Below are positions 1 to 8,018 of a stretch of DNA of 64,000 nucleotides, in pieces (the first letter of the stretch is position 1; the number at the start of each line of letters is the position of its first letter). The position numbers and the translations under genes were made by a program. Below the pieces are notes generated by a model. It ran no database searches, was not told the origin of the DNA, and saw nothing but the letters and a program-made list of their open reading frames with translations. The stretch comes from CAWVSB01 sp036960375 (GTDB lineage Bacteria; Pseudomonadota; Gammaproteobacteria; Pseudomonadales; CAWVSB01): positions 1 to 64,000 of the forward strand of contig JBALVY010000009.1 in the NCBI GenBank assembly GCA_036960375.1, written 5' to 3'.

Positions 1-100
1 TCCAGACCGGCTCGATAAAGTCCGAGCGCAGGGCTTTCATCAGCAGGTCGGTGCCGATGTTTCCGGGGCCTATGATTGCGGCTTTGATTTTTTGACTCAT
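1..100 (-). CDS. Acetaldehyde dehydrogenase (acylating), N-terminal part only
   Basis: The frame starts at ATG 98-100 after a good ribosome site (AAAGGA, 6 bases upstream) and runs off the left edge, leaving about 33 residues. These begin MSQKIKAAIIGPGNIGTDLL, which matches the NAD-binding start of the DmpF/MhpF/BphJ family (GPGNIGTDL). The family turns acetaldehyde plus CoA and NAD+ into acetyl-CoA and works in a complex with 4-hydroxy-2-oxovalerate aldolase. Here it would be the last oxidative step of the 3-hydroxyanthranilate meta pathway (the nbaJ role). The aldolase is not in the window and would be expected just beyond the left edge. A 212-base gap separates it from the preceding hydratase gene. 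Confidence 0.9.
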   Translation of the reverse strand, partial: MSQKIKAAIIGPGNIGTDLLMKALRSDFIEPVW

Positions 101-173
101 GGTGTGTCCTTTGAGCTTGGGTGTTTTAAATCCGGAGACGTTGCTGGATTGATTCAGCGTATTCGCCGGCACC

Positions 174-273
174 GTGGTGGTTGGATACCCGCTAGACACG
201 CCGTGAATACGTCCTTGTAGGCTCGGCTGCCGCGTCCATGCGGCAGACGGTCTTGCGGGTATCCAACCACCGC
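174..273. repeat. Long nested inverted repeat inside the operon gap
   Basis: A 17-base arm at 176-192 (GGTGGTTGGATACCCGC) is repeated in perfect inverted form at 255-271. The 62-base loop contains a second hairpin, CTGCCGC (227-233) pairing with GCGGCAG (240-246). From memory, the loop wording (GTGAATACGTCCTTGTAGGC followed by a CCATG-containing hairpin) resembles short intergenic repeats scattered through several gammaproteobacterial genomes. It lies between two genes of one operon and contains no reading frame. It may be a non-autonomous mobile repeat or an mRNA-processing or attenuation structure. Confidence 0.75.
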
Positions 274-312
274 GGCACCTGTAATAGAAGTGGCCTTGGC
301 TAAGTGGAATAG

Positions 313-1101
313 CTAAACAAACGTCACTGACGCTGTGCCTACACCTTCCAGTTCCATATGCATTTCATCGCCTGCTACAACCGGTTCTAATGGTACCAGT
401 GAGCCGGATAGGATGAGTTCTCCTGCTAGAAAGGAAATACCAAATTCACCCAGTGTATTGGCAAGCCATGCCACTGCGGTTAGGGGGTTTCCCTGCACTG
501 CGCTGCCCAGACCTTCGCTGATGATGACGCCATTTTTCTTAACCACAACTTTCAGTGAGGGAAAATCATAGTCTCTGGGGTCAACTTCTGTATCACTCAA
601 TACATAGACACCGCATGAGGCGTTATCCGCTACTGTGTCCTGAATCTTGATTTTCCAGTCATCGATACGCGAGTCAACAATCTCAAAACAGGGAATAATA
701 GTCTTGGTGGCATCCAGTACATCGGCTTCGGTTATACCTGGGCCTATTAAATCCTTTTTCAACCTGAAGGCGATTTCCGCTTCTGCGCGAGGCTGAATAA
801 GATTTCCAGCGATAGTGACTGAGGCTCCAGTAGTATATTCCATGGTATTGGTGAGAAAACCAAAATCGGGTTGATATACGCCCAACATATCTTGCACCGG
901 CTTGCTGGTTACACCGATTTTTTTTCCTACAAGTACTTCGCCATCGTTGGCGAGTCGGCTATTCAAAAAATGCTCGGAAATCCTATAGGCATCTTCGATT
1001 GTAATATCGGCTTCGCGCTCGGTTAAGGGCTCAATCGTAGATTGATCCAAATAGCTCTGGTACAACTCTTCGGCCAATTCAATTAGGCGGCTATCATCCA
1101 T
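313..1101 (-). CDS. 2-oxopent-4-enoate hydratase (DmpE/MhpD type)
   Basis: This 262-residue protein belongs to the FAA hydrolase/hydratase family and hydrates 2-hydroxypenta-2,4-dienoate to 4-hydroxy-2-oxovalerate. It follows the known DmpE sequence closely along its whole length. Visible motifs are GKKIGVTSK near residue 60, QPDFGFLT near 77, the metal-binding stretch IQPRAEAEIAF near 105, and VDSRIDDWKIKIQDTVADNA near 145. These separate it from the paralogous decarboxylase at 3103. It starts 15 bases after the ACMS decarboxylase stop, so it is in the same operon. In the 3-hydroxyanthranilate route it would hold the nbaH role. The enzyme is cytoplasmic. Confidence 0.9.
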   Translation of the reverse strand: MDDSRLIELAEELYQSYLDQSTIEPLTEREADITIEDAYRISEHFLNSRLANDGEVLVGKKIGVTSKPVQDMLGVYQPDFGFLTNTMEYTTGASVTIAGNLIQPRAEAEIAFRLKKDLIGPGITEADVLDATKTIIPCFEIVDSRIDDWKIKIQDTVADNASCGVYVLSDTEVDPRDYDFPSLKVVVKKNGVIISEGLGSAVQGNPLTAVAWLANTLGEFGISFLAGELILSGSLVPLEPVVAGDEMHMELEGVGTASVTFV

Positions 1102-1116
1102 TGACTTTTATCTCCT

Positions 1117-2115
1117 CTAAATCGTTAATCCAAATAGTGCGGCCGCATTTCCACCCAGTATTTTTTGTTTGGCCTCATCACTAAGATCTTCATGTGTCTT
1201 GACGAGATTACCTACTACCTGCTCCCCCAACGGAAAGGGATAGTCTGAGCCTAATACCACGCGATCTTCTCCCATTACCTTCACCAACAAGTTAAGGGCA
1301 TCGGGATTAAACACTGCAGAGTCTACTGAAAATCTGTCGGTGTAATACGAGGGAGGATGCGGGCAATCTTCTCTGATGATATCGCGATGATGCCAGGCGT
1401 TATCTACTCGCCCGAGTAAAAACGCAAAGCTGCCACCGCCGTGAGCAAAACATAATTTGAGTGAGCGTGGGAGACGTTCAAAAGCACCCGACAAAATAAG
1501 CGACAATATGCTCAACTGGGTTTCTGCTGGCATAGCAACCAGCCACTGCAGCATATACTTGGGCATTCGATCGCCTCCCATCATGTCCCAAGGGTGGACT
1601 AGAACGGGAGCACCTATATCGGCACAGTGATGCAGGAATGTAATAACGCCTTCGTCGTCCATATTTTTCAGTCCGACATGGTTGCCTATTTGCACACCTA
1701 CATGGCCCGAATCCATAGCGCGACTCACTTCTCTACATGAAGCGTCTATATCTTGCAAAGGCACCTGACAAAGGGCTTTCAAGCGATTAGGTGAGTGGCT
1801 GCATATTTCCAGTGCCGCATCATTGAACAGCCGTGCGCAATCTAATGCCTGCTCGGCTGGACGTGCATAGGCAAACAATAATGGTGTTGCAGACATCAGT
1901 TGTATTTGCACACCGTCGCGATCCATTTCTTCTATACGTAAAGCGGGGTTCCAACAGGCTTCTGTAATAGGCCTGAATTCCTTATCGCCCAGCATTAACA
2001 TTGCTTTGCCGGAGTCACCATGGCGTAACCATGGCCAATCAGGTGTGCCAAACTTATCGGCCAGATTCGGCCACTCTTTTGGCAAAAAATGAGAATGCAT
2101 ATCAATCGTTGTCAT
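1117..2115 (-). CDS. nbaD: 2-amino-3-carboxymuconate-6-semialdehyde decarboxylase (ACMSD)
   Basis: This 332-residue amidohydrolase-fold enzyme decarboxylates ACMS, the ring-opened product of 3-hydroxyanthranilate, to 2-aminomuconic semialdehyde, diverting it from quinolinate formation. It aligns nearly end to end with the Pseudomonas fluorescens enzyme as I recall it. The zinc ligands are visible: His7 and His9 in MHSHF, His174 in LVHPWDMMGG, and Asp291 in LGSDYPFPLGE. The catalytic-base His225 lies in FAHGGGSFAF. The dioxygenase gene that makes its substrate ends 3 bases upstream, so the two are translationally adjacent. The length is typical. Confidence 0.96.
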   Translation of the reverse strand: MTTIDMHSHFLPKEWPNLADKFGTPDWPWLRHGDSGKAMLMLGDKEFRPITEACWNPALRIEEMDRDGVQIQLMSATPLLFAYARPAEQALDCARLFNDAALEICSHSPNRLKALCQVPLQDIDASCREVSRAMDSGHVGVQIGNHVGLKNMDDEGVITFLHHCADIGAPVLVHPWDMMGGDRMPKYMLQWLVAMPAETQLSILSLILSGAFERLPRSLKLCFAHGGGSFAFLLGRVDNAWHHRDIIREDCPHPPSYYTDRFSVDSAVFNPDALNLLVKVMGEDRVVLGSDYPFPLGEQVVGNLVKTHEDLSDEAKQKILGGNAAALFGLTI

Positions 2116-2118
2116 AAT

Positions 2119-2634
2119 CTATTTTCCAGGGTGAACTGCGCCGCAGTTGTCACAGCTACGCAGATCCATATTCTGGTGAAACTGCTCAAATAAAGGCGGC
2201 AAATCCTTTACGATGGATTTCAACACCACTTCAACGCGGTGTAATTTGTGGTTACAGCTTTGGCAATACCATTCAAAAGCGTCTTTTTCACCTTCGGGGC
2301 GCTTGGGTTCAATCACCAGGCAAAGACTCTCAGCCTCAGGCCGTTGTGGCGAATGTGGCACCAACGGCGGCATCAGGAATATATCGCCTTCCTTAAGCTC
2401 CATATCGTAGGGGCCATCTTCAGTCATAATCTGGACAAAACTATTACCCTTAAACTGATAAAAGAACTCCTCTACCGGGTCGACATGGAAATCGACGCGT
2501 CGGTTTGGCCCGCCAACTACAGTCACCATCAGGTCGGCATCTTCCCAGATTTGCTGGTTATTGACCGGCGGTTTCAATTTGTCCGCGTTGTCGGTCAACC
2601 ATTGATTAAAATTGAAGCCCCGTAATTTATTCAT
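2119..2634 (-). CDS. nbaC: 3-hydroxyanthranilate 3,4-dioxygenase
   Basis: This 171-residue cupin dioxygenase opens the ring of 3-hydroxyanthranilate to ACMS using Fe(II) and O2. The three iron ligands of the family are visible as His50, Glu56 and His94. The C-terminal rubredoxin-like iron site typical of bacterial forms is also intact (Cys124-x2-Cys127 and Cys161-x2-Cys164). It lies between the deaminase (39-base gap) and the ACMS decarboxylase (3-base gap) in the same operon. This is the committing enzyme that identifies the cluster as the kynurenine/3-hydroxyanthranilate branch. Confidence 0.96.
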   Translation of the reverse strand: MNKLRGFNFNQWLTDNADKLKPPVNNQQIWEDADLMVTVVGGPNRRVDFHVDPVEEFFYQFKGNSFVQIMTEDGPYDMELKEGDIFLMPPLVPHSPQRPEAESLCLVIEPKRPEGEKDAFEWYCQSCNHKLHRVEVVLKSIVKDLPPLFEQFHQNMDLRSCDNCGAVHPGK

Positions 2635-2673
2635 ATCTATAACCCTTATTTAAGCCCTATCGACAAATGCTTG

Positions 2674-3087
2674 TTACTGCGGTTTATATGCCACGGCCTT
2701 AATTTCTATTAGAAGATGATGATGCGGTAATTGGTGTACCGCTACGGTAGTTCGTGCCGGCCCCTGCTCATCAAAAAATTCAGAATACACACGGTTATAA
2801 CCGGCGAAATCATTCATATTAACTAAAAATGTTGATATCTCTACTACATCTTCCAGCCCGGCGCCTGCTTCAGCCAAAATACCACCGATGTTTTCAATAA
2901 CCGCTCGGGTTTGTTCTTCAATATTTAAATCGGTGGCGCCAAATTCGTCGGCTGTCGCCCCGGCAAAGCTGTTATCTGCTCTTCGTGAACTGGTACCCGA
3001 GATATAGATAAAGTCTCCGGCACGCCTAAAATGCGGAAAAGTTCCTCTCGGCTTTGCCTTACCTTCAATTACCTTACTCTGAACCAT
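2674..3087 (-). CDS. nbaF: 2-aminomuconate deaminase, RidA/YjgF fold
   Basis: This 137-residue RidA-superfamily protein has the family hallmarks: FIYISGTSSR near residue 27, EEQTRAVIENIGGILAEAG near 57, and a C-terminal IEIKAVAYKP. General RidA proteins hydrolyse enamine/imine intermediates. In nba/amn clusters a member of this family deaminates 2-aminomuconate to 4-oxalocrotonate with release of ammonia. The assignment rests on operon context: it sits between the oxalocrotonate decarboxylase (15-base gap) and the dioxygenase. As a stand-alone gene it would be called only RidA-like. Confidence 0.87.
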   Translation of the reverse strand: MVQSKVIEGKAKPRGTFPHFRRAGDFIYISGTSSRRADNSFAGATADEFGATDLNIEEQTRAVIENIGGILAEAGAGLEDVVEISTFLVNMNDFAGYNRVYSEFFDEQGPARTTVAVHQLPHHHLLIEIKAVAYKPQ

Positions 3088-3102
3088 AATATTCCCCCGC
3101 GA

Positions 3103-3876
3103 CTATTTATCGCCAACTTTAACTGTCACTTTACCCAATTCGCCAGCATCCAGAGATACGGTCACACTTGGATACAGTGCTTCAGCTGCGGTAGCAGCGC
3201 CCGCCAATACAATCCAACCCGGTTCCAATATCAAACCCGCCTCTCCTGCCAAGCGTGAAGCTTCAACCAGTGATTGCCAAGGGTTATCGAGAATCTCTTT
3301 GGACGAGCCCTGTTGCACTACTTCGCCGTCAAAAGACATCTCCATATAGATATCAAGAATATCTGTATCAGGGTCCTGCCACTCGCCAACGACAAAACCT
3401 GAGGAGGACGAATTATCCGCCACTACATCGCTGAGAGAGAACTTAAAATTACGGTAGCGAGAGTCAATTATTTCCATTGCTGGCGCCAAACTCTCAACGG
3501 CGGACCTGGCTTCTGCCAGACTCACTTCTCCGCTCAGAGGTTTGCAAAGTTTAAAGGCGATTTCTGGCTCAATGCGAGGGTGTACAAAACGAGAAAAACG
3601 TATGGAGGCTCCCGCTTTGACCTGCATGGCATTGGTAAGACGCCCCCAGATCAAATCGTCGACTCCCATTTGAACCATCTTCGCCCGACTGGTAAAACCC
3701 ATCTTGACACCGACCATTTTTTCGCCGCGGTCTAATCGATGACCGATGGACTTTTCCTGTATGGTATAGGCCTGTTCAAGCGTTAGGGGGAAACCGCTTT
3801 CAGATAGTTGCGCAATTGCCGTCGCCGTCTTTGAGGCGGAATCTACTAACATTGCAATTTCTTCAATATTTGCCAC
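3103..3876 (-). CDS. nbaG: 4-oxalocrotonate decarboxylase (DmpH type)
   Basis: This 257-residue member of the FAA hydrolase family is paralogous to the hydratase at 313. It resembles DmpH rather than DmpE: VGVKMGFTSRAKMVQMGVDD near residue 55, HPRIEPEIAFKL near 105 (metal site), and EIIDSRYRNFKFSLSDVVADN near 140. It decarboxylates 4-oxalocrotonate to 2-oxopent-4-enoate and in known systems forms a complex with the hydratase, which is also encoded here. No 4-oxalocrotonate tautomerase is seen in the operon. It lies 26 bases after the semialdehyde dehydrogenase. Confidence 0.9.
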   Translation of the reverse strand: MANIEEIAMLVDSASKTATAIAQLSESGFPLTLEQAYTIQEKSIGHRLDRGEKMVGVKMGFTSRAKMVQMGVDDLIWGRLTNAMQVKAGASIRFSRFVHPRIEPEIAFKLCKPLSGEVSLAEARSAVESLAPAMEIIDSRYRNFKFSLSDVVADNSSSSGFVVGEWQDPDTDILDIYMEMSFDGEVVQQGSSKEILDNPWQSLVEASRLAGEAGLILEPGWIVLAGAATAAEALYPSVTVSLDAGELGKVTVKVGDK

Positions 3877-3902
3877 TGTCTAAATCTCCTTGGCCCTACT
3901 GG

Positions 3903-5396
3903 TTAAATTTTGATACAAATATTCATGGGTTCAGAATAGAAGGCAAGGGAGTGCTCGCCACCTTCTCTTCCAACGCCTGATAATTTCACCCCGCCAAAGG
4001 GCGTGCGTAAATCACGTAGATACCAACTGTTGACCCACGCTATGCCCACTTCCATTTGCCGGGCAACACGATGAGCACGCGACAAATTGGTGGTCCATAT
4101 AGTGGCCGCCAGTCCGTAGTCACTGGCATTTGCCAAAGCCACTGCCTCATCCTCGGTATCAAAAGGTGCTATATGACAGACAGGACCAAATATTTCTTCT
4201 TTAATACAGCGTGCATTTTCGTCCAGGCCAGTGAAAATTGTCGGCTCTACATAGGCACCATTATCTCTTTCATCACCGAACCTTGGAATTCCTCCGCCGA
4301 TAACAACCTCGGCACCCTCTTCGCGTGCCAACTGAAAATACGAGGCTACCTTATCCCGGTGTTTATGAGAGATCATTGGGCCGATATCCGTATCTTCGTC
4401 ATTGGGCCAGCCTACTTTGAGTGACTGAGCCTTCTCTTTTAAGGCCAATACGAATCTATGGTAAATTTCGCGTTCAACATAGACTCGCTCAGTACACAGA
4501 CAAACCTGCCCACCATTGGTAAATACCGACTTTGCAGTACCTTCAACCGCTGCTTCAAAATCCGCATCAGCGAATATCAATGCGGCATTTTTACCACCCA
4601 ATTCAAAAGACAAACTCTTAACGTTATCTGCAGCCGACTTCATGATAGAAGAACCGGTTTTTGATTCGCCAGTAAAGGTCACTGCATCAATACCCGGGTG
4701 GCTCGTTAAGTATTCACCGGCAGAGTTGTGGCCAAAGCCATGTACGAGGTTAAATACTCCTGGTGGCACGCCCGCTTCATGCATGACTTCAGCCAGTAGT
4801 GTCGCTGTGGCTGGCGTTTCTTCAGAGGGTTTTGCAATAACGACATTGCCGACAGCCAAGGCAGGCGCCAGTTTCCAGGTCATTAGCAATAAGGGCAAAT
4901 TCCAGGGTGAAATGACGGCTACCACACCCAGCGGTTTGTTCACCGAATAGTTCATGGCCAGTTCGCCATTGGCGGTGGTGGTTTCAAAACATTGACCCGA
5001 TTGACTTTGCGCCAAATCAGCAAAGGTTTTAAAATTCGCAGCACCACGGGGTATATCAATATTATGTGCCTGCCACAGAGACTTGCCGGTATCGGCCATC
5101 TCTGCAGCAACAAATTCTTCGTAGCGACTAGAAATCCCATCGGCCACTGCCCTTAACAACTCACTGCGCTGTTGCTGAGACTTGCGTGACCACTCTCCAT
5201 GCAGGGCCGCTCGTGCAGCGGCCACCGCTTCATTGACCAGTGACTTACTGGCCTCACATACTTGATTTATACGGGCGCCGGTAACCGGGCTGATATTGTC
5301 AAACAGCGCATCAGTTTCAACAAATTTCCCATTAACGTAATTACGTAGCAAGCCGCCACTATGAGGTACGTTAAGGAACAATTCTTTTGTCATCAT
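3903..5396 (-). CDS. nbaE: 2-aminomuconic 6-semialdehyde dehydrogenase
   Basis: This NAD-dependent aldehyde dehydrogenase of about 497 residues oxidises 2-aminomuconic semialdehyde to 2-aminomuconate. The general-base Glu lies near residue 265 (FELGGKN) and the catalytic Cys near 299 (NGGQVCLCTER). The end PFGGVKLSGVGREGG fits the AmnC/NbaE/hydroxymuconic semialdehyde dehydrogenase group. It is the first gene of the minus-strand operon. The start is one of GTG 5399, ATG 5396 or ATG 5393; I chose 5396 because AGGG lies 6 bases upstream. The promoter region is shared with the divergent LysR gene. Confidence 0.92.
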   Translation of the reverse strand: MMTKELFLNVPHSGGLLRNYVNGKFVETDALFDNISPVTGARINQVCEASKSLVNEAVAAARAALHGEWSRKSQQQRSELLRAVADGISSRYEEFVAAEMADTGKSLWQAHNIDIPRGAANFKTFADLAQSQSGQCFETTTANGELAMNYSVNKPLGVVAVISPWNLPLLLMTWKLAPALAVGNVVIAKPSEETPATATLLAEVMHEAGVPPGVFNLVHGFGHNSAGEYLTSHPGIDAVTFTGESKTGSSIMKSAADNVKSLSFELGGKNAALIFADADFEAAVEGTAKSVFTNGGQVCLCTERVYVEREIYHRFVLALKEKAQSLKVGWPNDEDTDIGPMISHKHRDKVASYFQLAREEGAEVVIGGGIPRFGDERDNGAYVEPTIFTGLDENARCIKEEIFGPVCHIAPFDTEDEAVALANASDYGLAATIWTTNLSRAHRVARQMEVGIAWVNSWYLRDLRTPFGGVKLSGVGREGGEHSLAFYSEPMNICIKI

Positions 5397-5418
5397 CACC
5401 TGCCCTGCTTTACTGAAA

Positions 5419-5435
5419 GATCATGTTTTATGATC
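5419..5435. promoter_or_regulatory. Inverted repeat GATCAT-N5-ATGATC before the operon start
   Basis: Perfect 6-base arms separated by GTTTT lie about 22 bases upstream of the first start codon of the 3-hydroxyanthranilate operon. The position would fall in the 5' untranslated region or at the transcription start, where a repressor or RNA hairpin could act. This is a different sequence from the GCTATA dyad at 5495. Confidence 0.4.
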
Positions 5436-5494
5436 AGCACATGATTCACTTTAGGGATTCCCGACATAATATAAAAATAATATTTTTAGCTTGT

Positions 5495-5516
5495 GCTATA
5501 TGTTTTTTTGTATAGT
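5495..5516. promoter_or_regulatory. Shared dyad GCTATA-N10-TATAGT between the 3-HAA operon and LysR gene
   Basis: GCTATA (5495-5500), a ten-base spacer, then TATAGT (5511-5516) lie in the divergent promoter. The dyad is 99 bases from the operon start and 38 bases from the LysR start. The same architecture recurs upstream of four other transcription units in this window. A LysR-type activator site is the simplest reading, because the LysR gene is immediately adjacent. The spacing does not exactly fit the textbook T-N11-A box. Confidence 0.65.
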
Positions 5517-5553
5517 ATTTAATGCTTGCAGCAATCATAAGGGGCATCCTTTC

Positions 5554-6516
5554 ATGACACCTGAGAAGCTCGAATACCATCTGATGTCGCGACTCAAGTT
5601 CAAACACCTACGCCTGCTCGTTACGGTTGGTGAAACACGCAATATATTCAAGGCTGCCCAGCTACTTAATATGGCCCAGCCTGCGGCCACTAAAACTATA
5701 CGCGACCTTGAAAACGCACTCGATATGCTGCTGTTTGATCGCTCCTCACGTGGCGTGACCCCCACGCCATTTGGCGAATTAATGATCAAACATGCCAAAT
5801 TGATACTGTCACAGGTCAAACACGCCAGTGAGGAACTGGCCTCGTTACAAGGCGGAATATCCGGTCGTATTACTGTCGGTACCTTGCTTGCGGCTAGCCC
5901 CGCCCTACTACCCAAAAGCCTTGCCAGGCTGAAAAACGAACGACCTAATATTTCCATCTCTGTTATTGAGGGCACTAATGACATGCTGATACCTGGCCTG
6001 TTACTTGGCGACATTGATGTGGTGGTCGGCCGGCTGCCAGAAATCCAGGAAGAAGAAGGCGTATCGTCAGAAATCCTCTATTATGAACCCGTCGCGGTAG
6101 TCGCTCGTAAAGGTCATCCGCTGGCAAAAAAAGACAAATTGACGCTAAAAGACTTGGTAAATGAGCAGTGGATACTGCCTTCTACCGGCACCACTTTACG
6201 CAGCGAGATTGACAATGCCTTCCACAAAGCCAAGTTAAATGTGCCTACCAACGTCATCGAATGTGTCTCCATTCTAACCAACCGTACCTTGCTGATGGAA
6301 ACAGATATGATCGCCGCTATGCCATATCAGGTCATCAAAACTTACGAAGAAATCGGTCTTCTCGAACAGCTACCGATTAAACTTAAGGCCGATGTCGGCC
6401 CGGTAGGAATGACTATACGTTCGAATACCGAATTAACACCTGCCGCTAATTATTTGCTGGAAACATTGAGGTTGACGGCCAAAAATATGCAGCAGGAAAA
6501 CCCATCGATTTACTAG
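5554..6516 (+). CDS. LysR-type transcriptional regulator
   Basis: This 320-residue regulator has an N-terminal winged helix-turn-helix (FKHLRLLVTVGETRNIFKAA through AQPAATKTIRDLENAL, roughly residues 16-55) and a LysR substrate-binding domain (GRITVGTLLAASPALLPKSL onward). The overall look is the GbpR/PcaQ-like subgroup. The open frame extends 21 codons upstream to 5491, but ATG 5554 has AAGGGG about 9 bases upstream and begins at the usual distance from the HTH. It is transcribed away from the 3-hydroxyanthranilate operon, the standard layout for a cognate activator. The inducer would be a pathway intermediate (inference). Confidence 0.9.
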   Translation: MTPEKLEYHLMSRLKFKHLRLLVTVGETRNIFKAAQLLNMAQPAATKTIRDLENALDMLLFDRSSRGVTPTPFGELMIKHAKLILSQVKHASEELASLQGGISGRITVGTLLAASPALLPKSLARLKNERPNISISVIEGTNDMLIPGLLLGDIDVVVGRLPEIQEEEGVSSEILYYEPVAVVARKGHPLAKKDKLTLKDLVNEQWILPSTGTTLRSEIDNAFHKAKLNVPTNVIECVSILTNRTLLMETDMIAAMPYQVIKTYEEIGLLEQLPIKLKADVGPVGMTIRSNTELTPAANYLLETLRLTAKNMQQENPSIY

Positions 6517-6523
6517 CAGCGAG

Positions 6524-6544
6524 TGGCCTATCATTAATAGGCCA
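6524..6544. terminator. Hairpin between convergent genes
   Basis: TGGCCTAT and ATAGGCCA form a perfect 8-base stem with a 5-base loop in the 58-base gap between the LysR stop and the aldehyde dehydrogenase stop. No strong T run follows on either strand, so it may act as a weak bidirectional terminator or mRNA end. Confidence 0.55.
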
Positions 6545-6574
6545 AATTAGGTAAACGAAGTTTCCCTGTCATCG

Positions 6575-8002
6575 CTAGCTCACCTTATTAAGACTAAAAC
6601 ACACCGTTTTGGTCTGCGCCATTTCTCGCACCGTAAACTTAACGCCTTCCCGACCCAGGCTGCCCCGCTTTGCACCGCCAAATGGCATTGCATCCAGCCG
6701 ATAGTCAGTAGAGTCATTTATTAACACACCACCGCACTGCAAACGCCGAGAAACATCAAAAGCGACCTGCAGATCGTTGGTATAGACCGCGGCATGAATC
6801 ATATAGTCGGGTCGATTCGCCTCATCTATTGCAGCATCGAGACTGTCATAGGAAATAAGACTCACTACCGGCCCAAAGATCTCTGTCTCTAATACCGGCG
6901 CTCCCGCAGGCACTTGATCCAGCACGGTAGGCATATACAATGCACCTCGACGATACCCGCCAATTAAAAGGCGGGCACCCAGCCGTACAGATTCACCAAC
7001 GCGCTGATCTACCAGTTCCGCCGCAGCCTCATTGATCATCGGCCCGACATCGACAGCGTCATCCATAGGGTTACCCGTTGCTAGCTGGGCAGTTGAATCA
7101 ACAAATAGTCGGCGAAAGTCTTGATAGATGGAGTCCTCTATAAAAATTCGCTGGACACCGATACAGTTTTGTCCCGCAGCCCAATAGGCCCCGGAAATGC
7201 ATTCTGAAACAGCTTTATCAAGTGCACAGTTTGCCGTCACAATAACAGGCGAATTTGCACCTAACTCCATCGCGAGTTTCTTTAGCCCCGCCTGAGCAGA
7301 AATATTACCGCCAACTACTTCACCGCCGGTAAAAGACACCATGGCAACGCGTGAGTCAGAAACAAGGGCTTCACCAAAATCAATACCATAACCTGTCAAT
7401 ACACTTACCGCCTGCCGAGGCAGGCCCGCCTCCAGTAGTACCTTAACTAGCATAATCGCGCAGAGAGGCGCCTGCTCCGCAGGTTTTAGAATCACCGCAT
7501 TACCGACTGCTATCGCTGGTCCCAATTTGTGTGCCACCAGGTTGAGTGGATCGTTAAATGGAGTTATAGCTACCACTGTCCCCAGTGGCTCGTAGGTAAA
7601 ATATCCCTTTCGATTCTCGCCACCTTCAAAGCTGTCAAAGTTAATGGTTTCCCCTACCAAGCGAATTGCTTCGTCAGCAGAGAGCTCCAGCGTATTGATG
7701 CAGCGAGCAACTTCTTTGCGCGCTGCAGCCAGCGTTTTCCCTGAATCACTTACCAGCGTGGTAACAAAGTTTTGTTGATCCAAACGAATCAGGGCAGCCG
7801 CTTTTTTAAGTATCTTCGATTTTTGATGGCTGGCTAAACAAGCCATCTGTTGTTGACCGGAAGCCGCCGTCAACAATGCCCTCTCTACATGACTCTCATT
7901 AGCACAAGCTATTTCAGCAATAGCCTCACCAGACCAGGGATTTATCACAGCCATGGTCTTGTCAGCCCCTTGCCAGCAACCTTCTATCAATAGACTGTCC
8001 AT
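6575..8002 (-). CDS. NAD(P)-dependent aldehyde dehydrogenase, substrate unknown
   Basis: This 475-residue aldehyde dehydrogenase has Glu246 (MELGANSP) and catalytic Cys280 (GQNCIGVQR). The end PFGGAKRGSLGREGV and the GQNCIGVQR signature resemble the lactaldehyde/phosphonoacetaldehyde dehydrogenase-like group rather than the semialdehyde dehydrogenase at 3903. It starts 16 bases after the stop of a ThDP-dependent enzyme, so the pair probably acts in series: a 2-oxo acid is decarboxylated to an aldehyde, which this enzyme oxidises to an acid. Which 2-oxo acid is not shown by the sequence. Placement among kynurenine genes suggests an aromatic amino-acid derivative, which is inference. Confidence 0.85.
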   Translation of the reverse strand: MDSLLIEGCWQGADKTMAVINPWSGEAIAEIACANESHVERALLTAASGQQQMACLASHQKSKILKKAAALIRLDQQNFVTTLVSDSGKTLAAARKEVARCINTLELSADEAIRLVGETINFDSFEGGENRKGYFTYEPLGTVVAITPFNDPLNLVAHKLGPAIAVGNAVILKPAEQAPLCAIMLVKVLLEAGLPRQAVSVLTGYGIDFGEALVSDSRVAMVSFTGGEVVGGNISAQAGLKKLAMELGANSPVIVTANCALDKAVSECISGAYWAAGQNCIGVQRIFIEDSIYQDFRRLFVDSTAQLATGNPMDDAVDVGPMINEAAAELVDQRVGESVRLGARLLIGGYRRGALYMPTVLDQVPAGAPVLETEIFGPVVSLISYDSLDAAIDEANRPDYMIHAAVYTNDLQVAFDVSRRLQCGGVLINDSTDYRLDAMPFGGAKRGSLGREGVKFTVREMAQTKTVCFSLNKVS

Positions 8003-8018
8003 AGAATTTAATGCCTCT

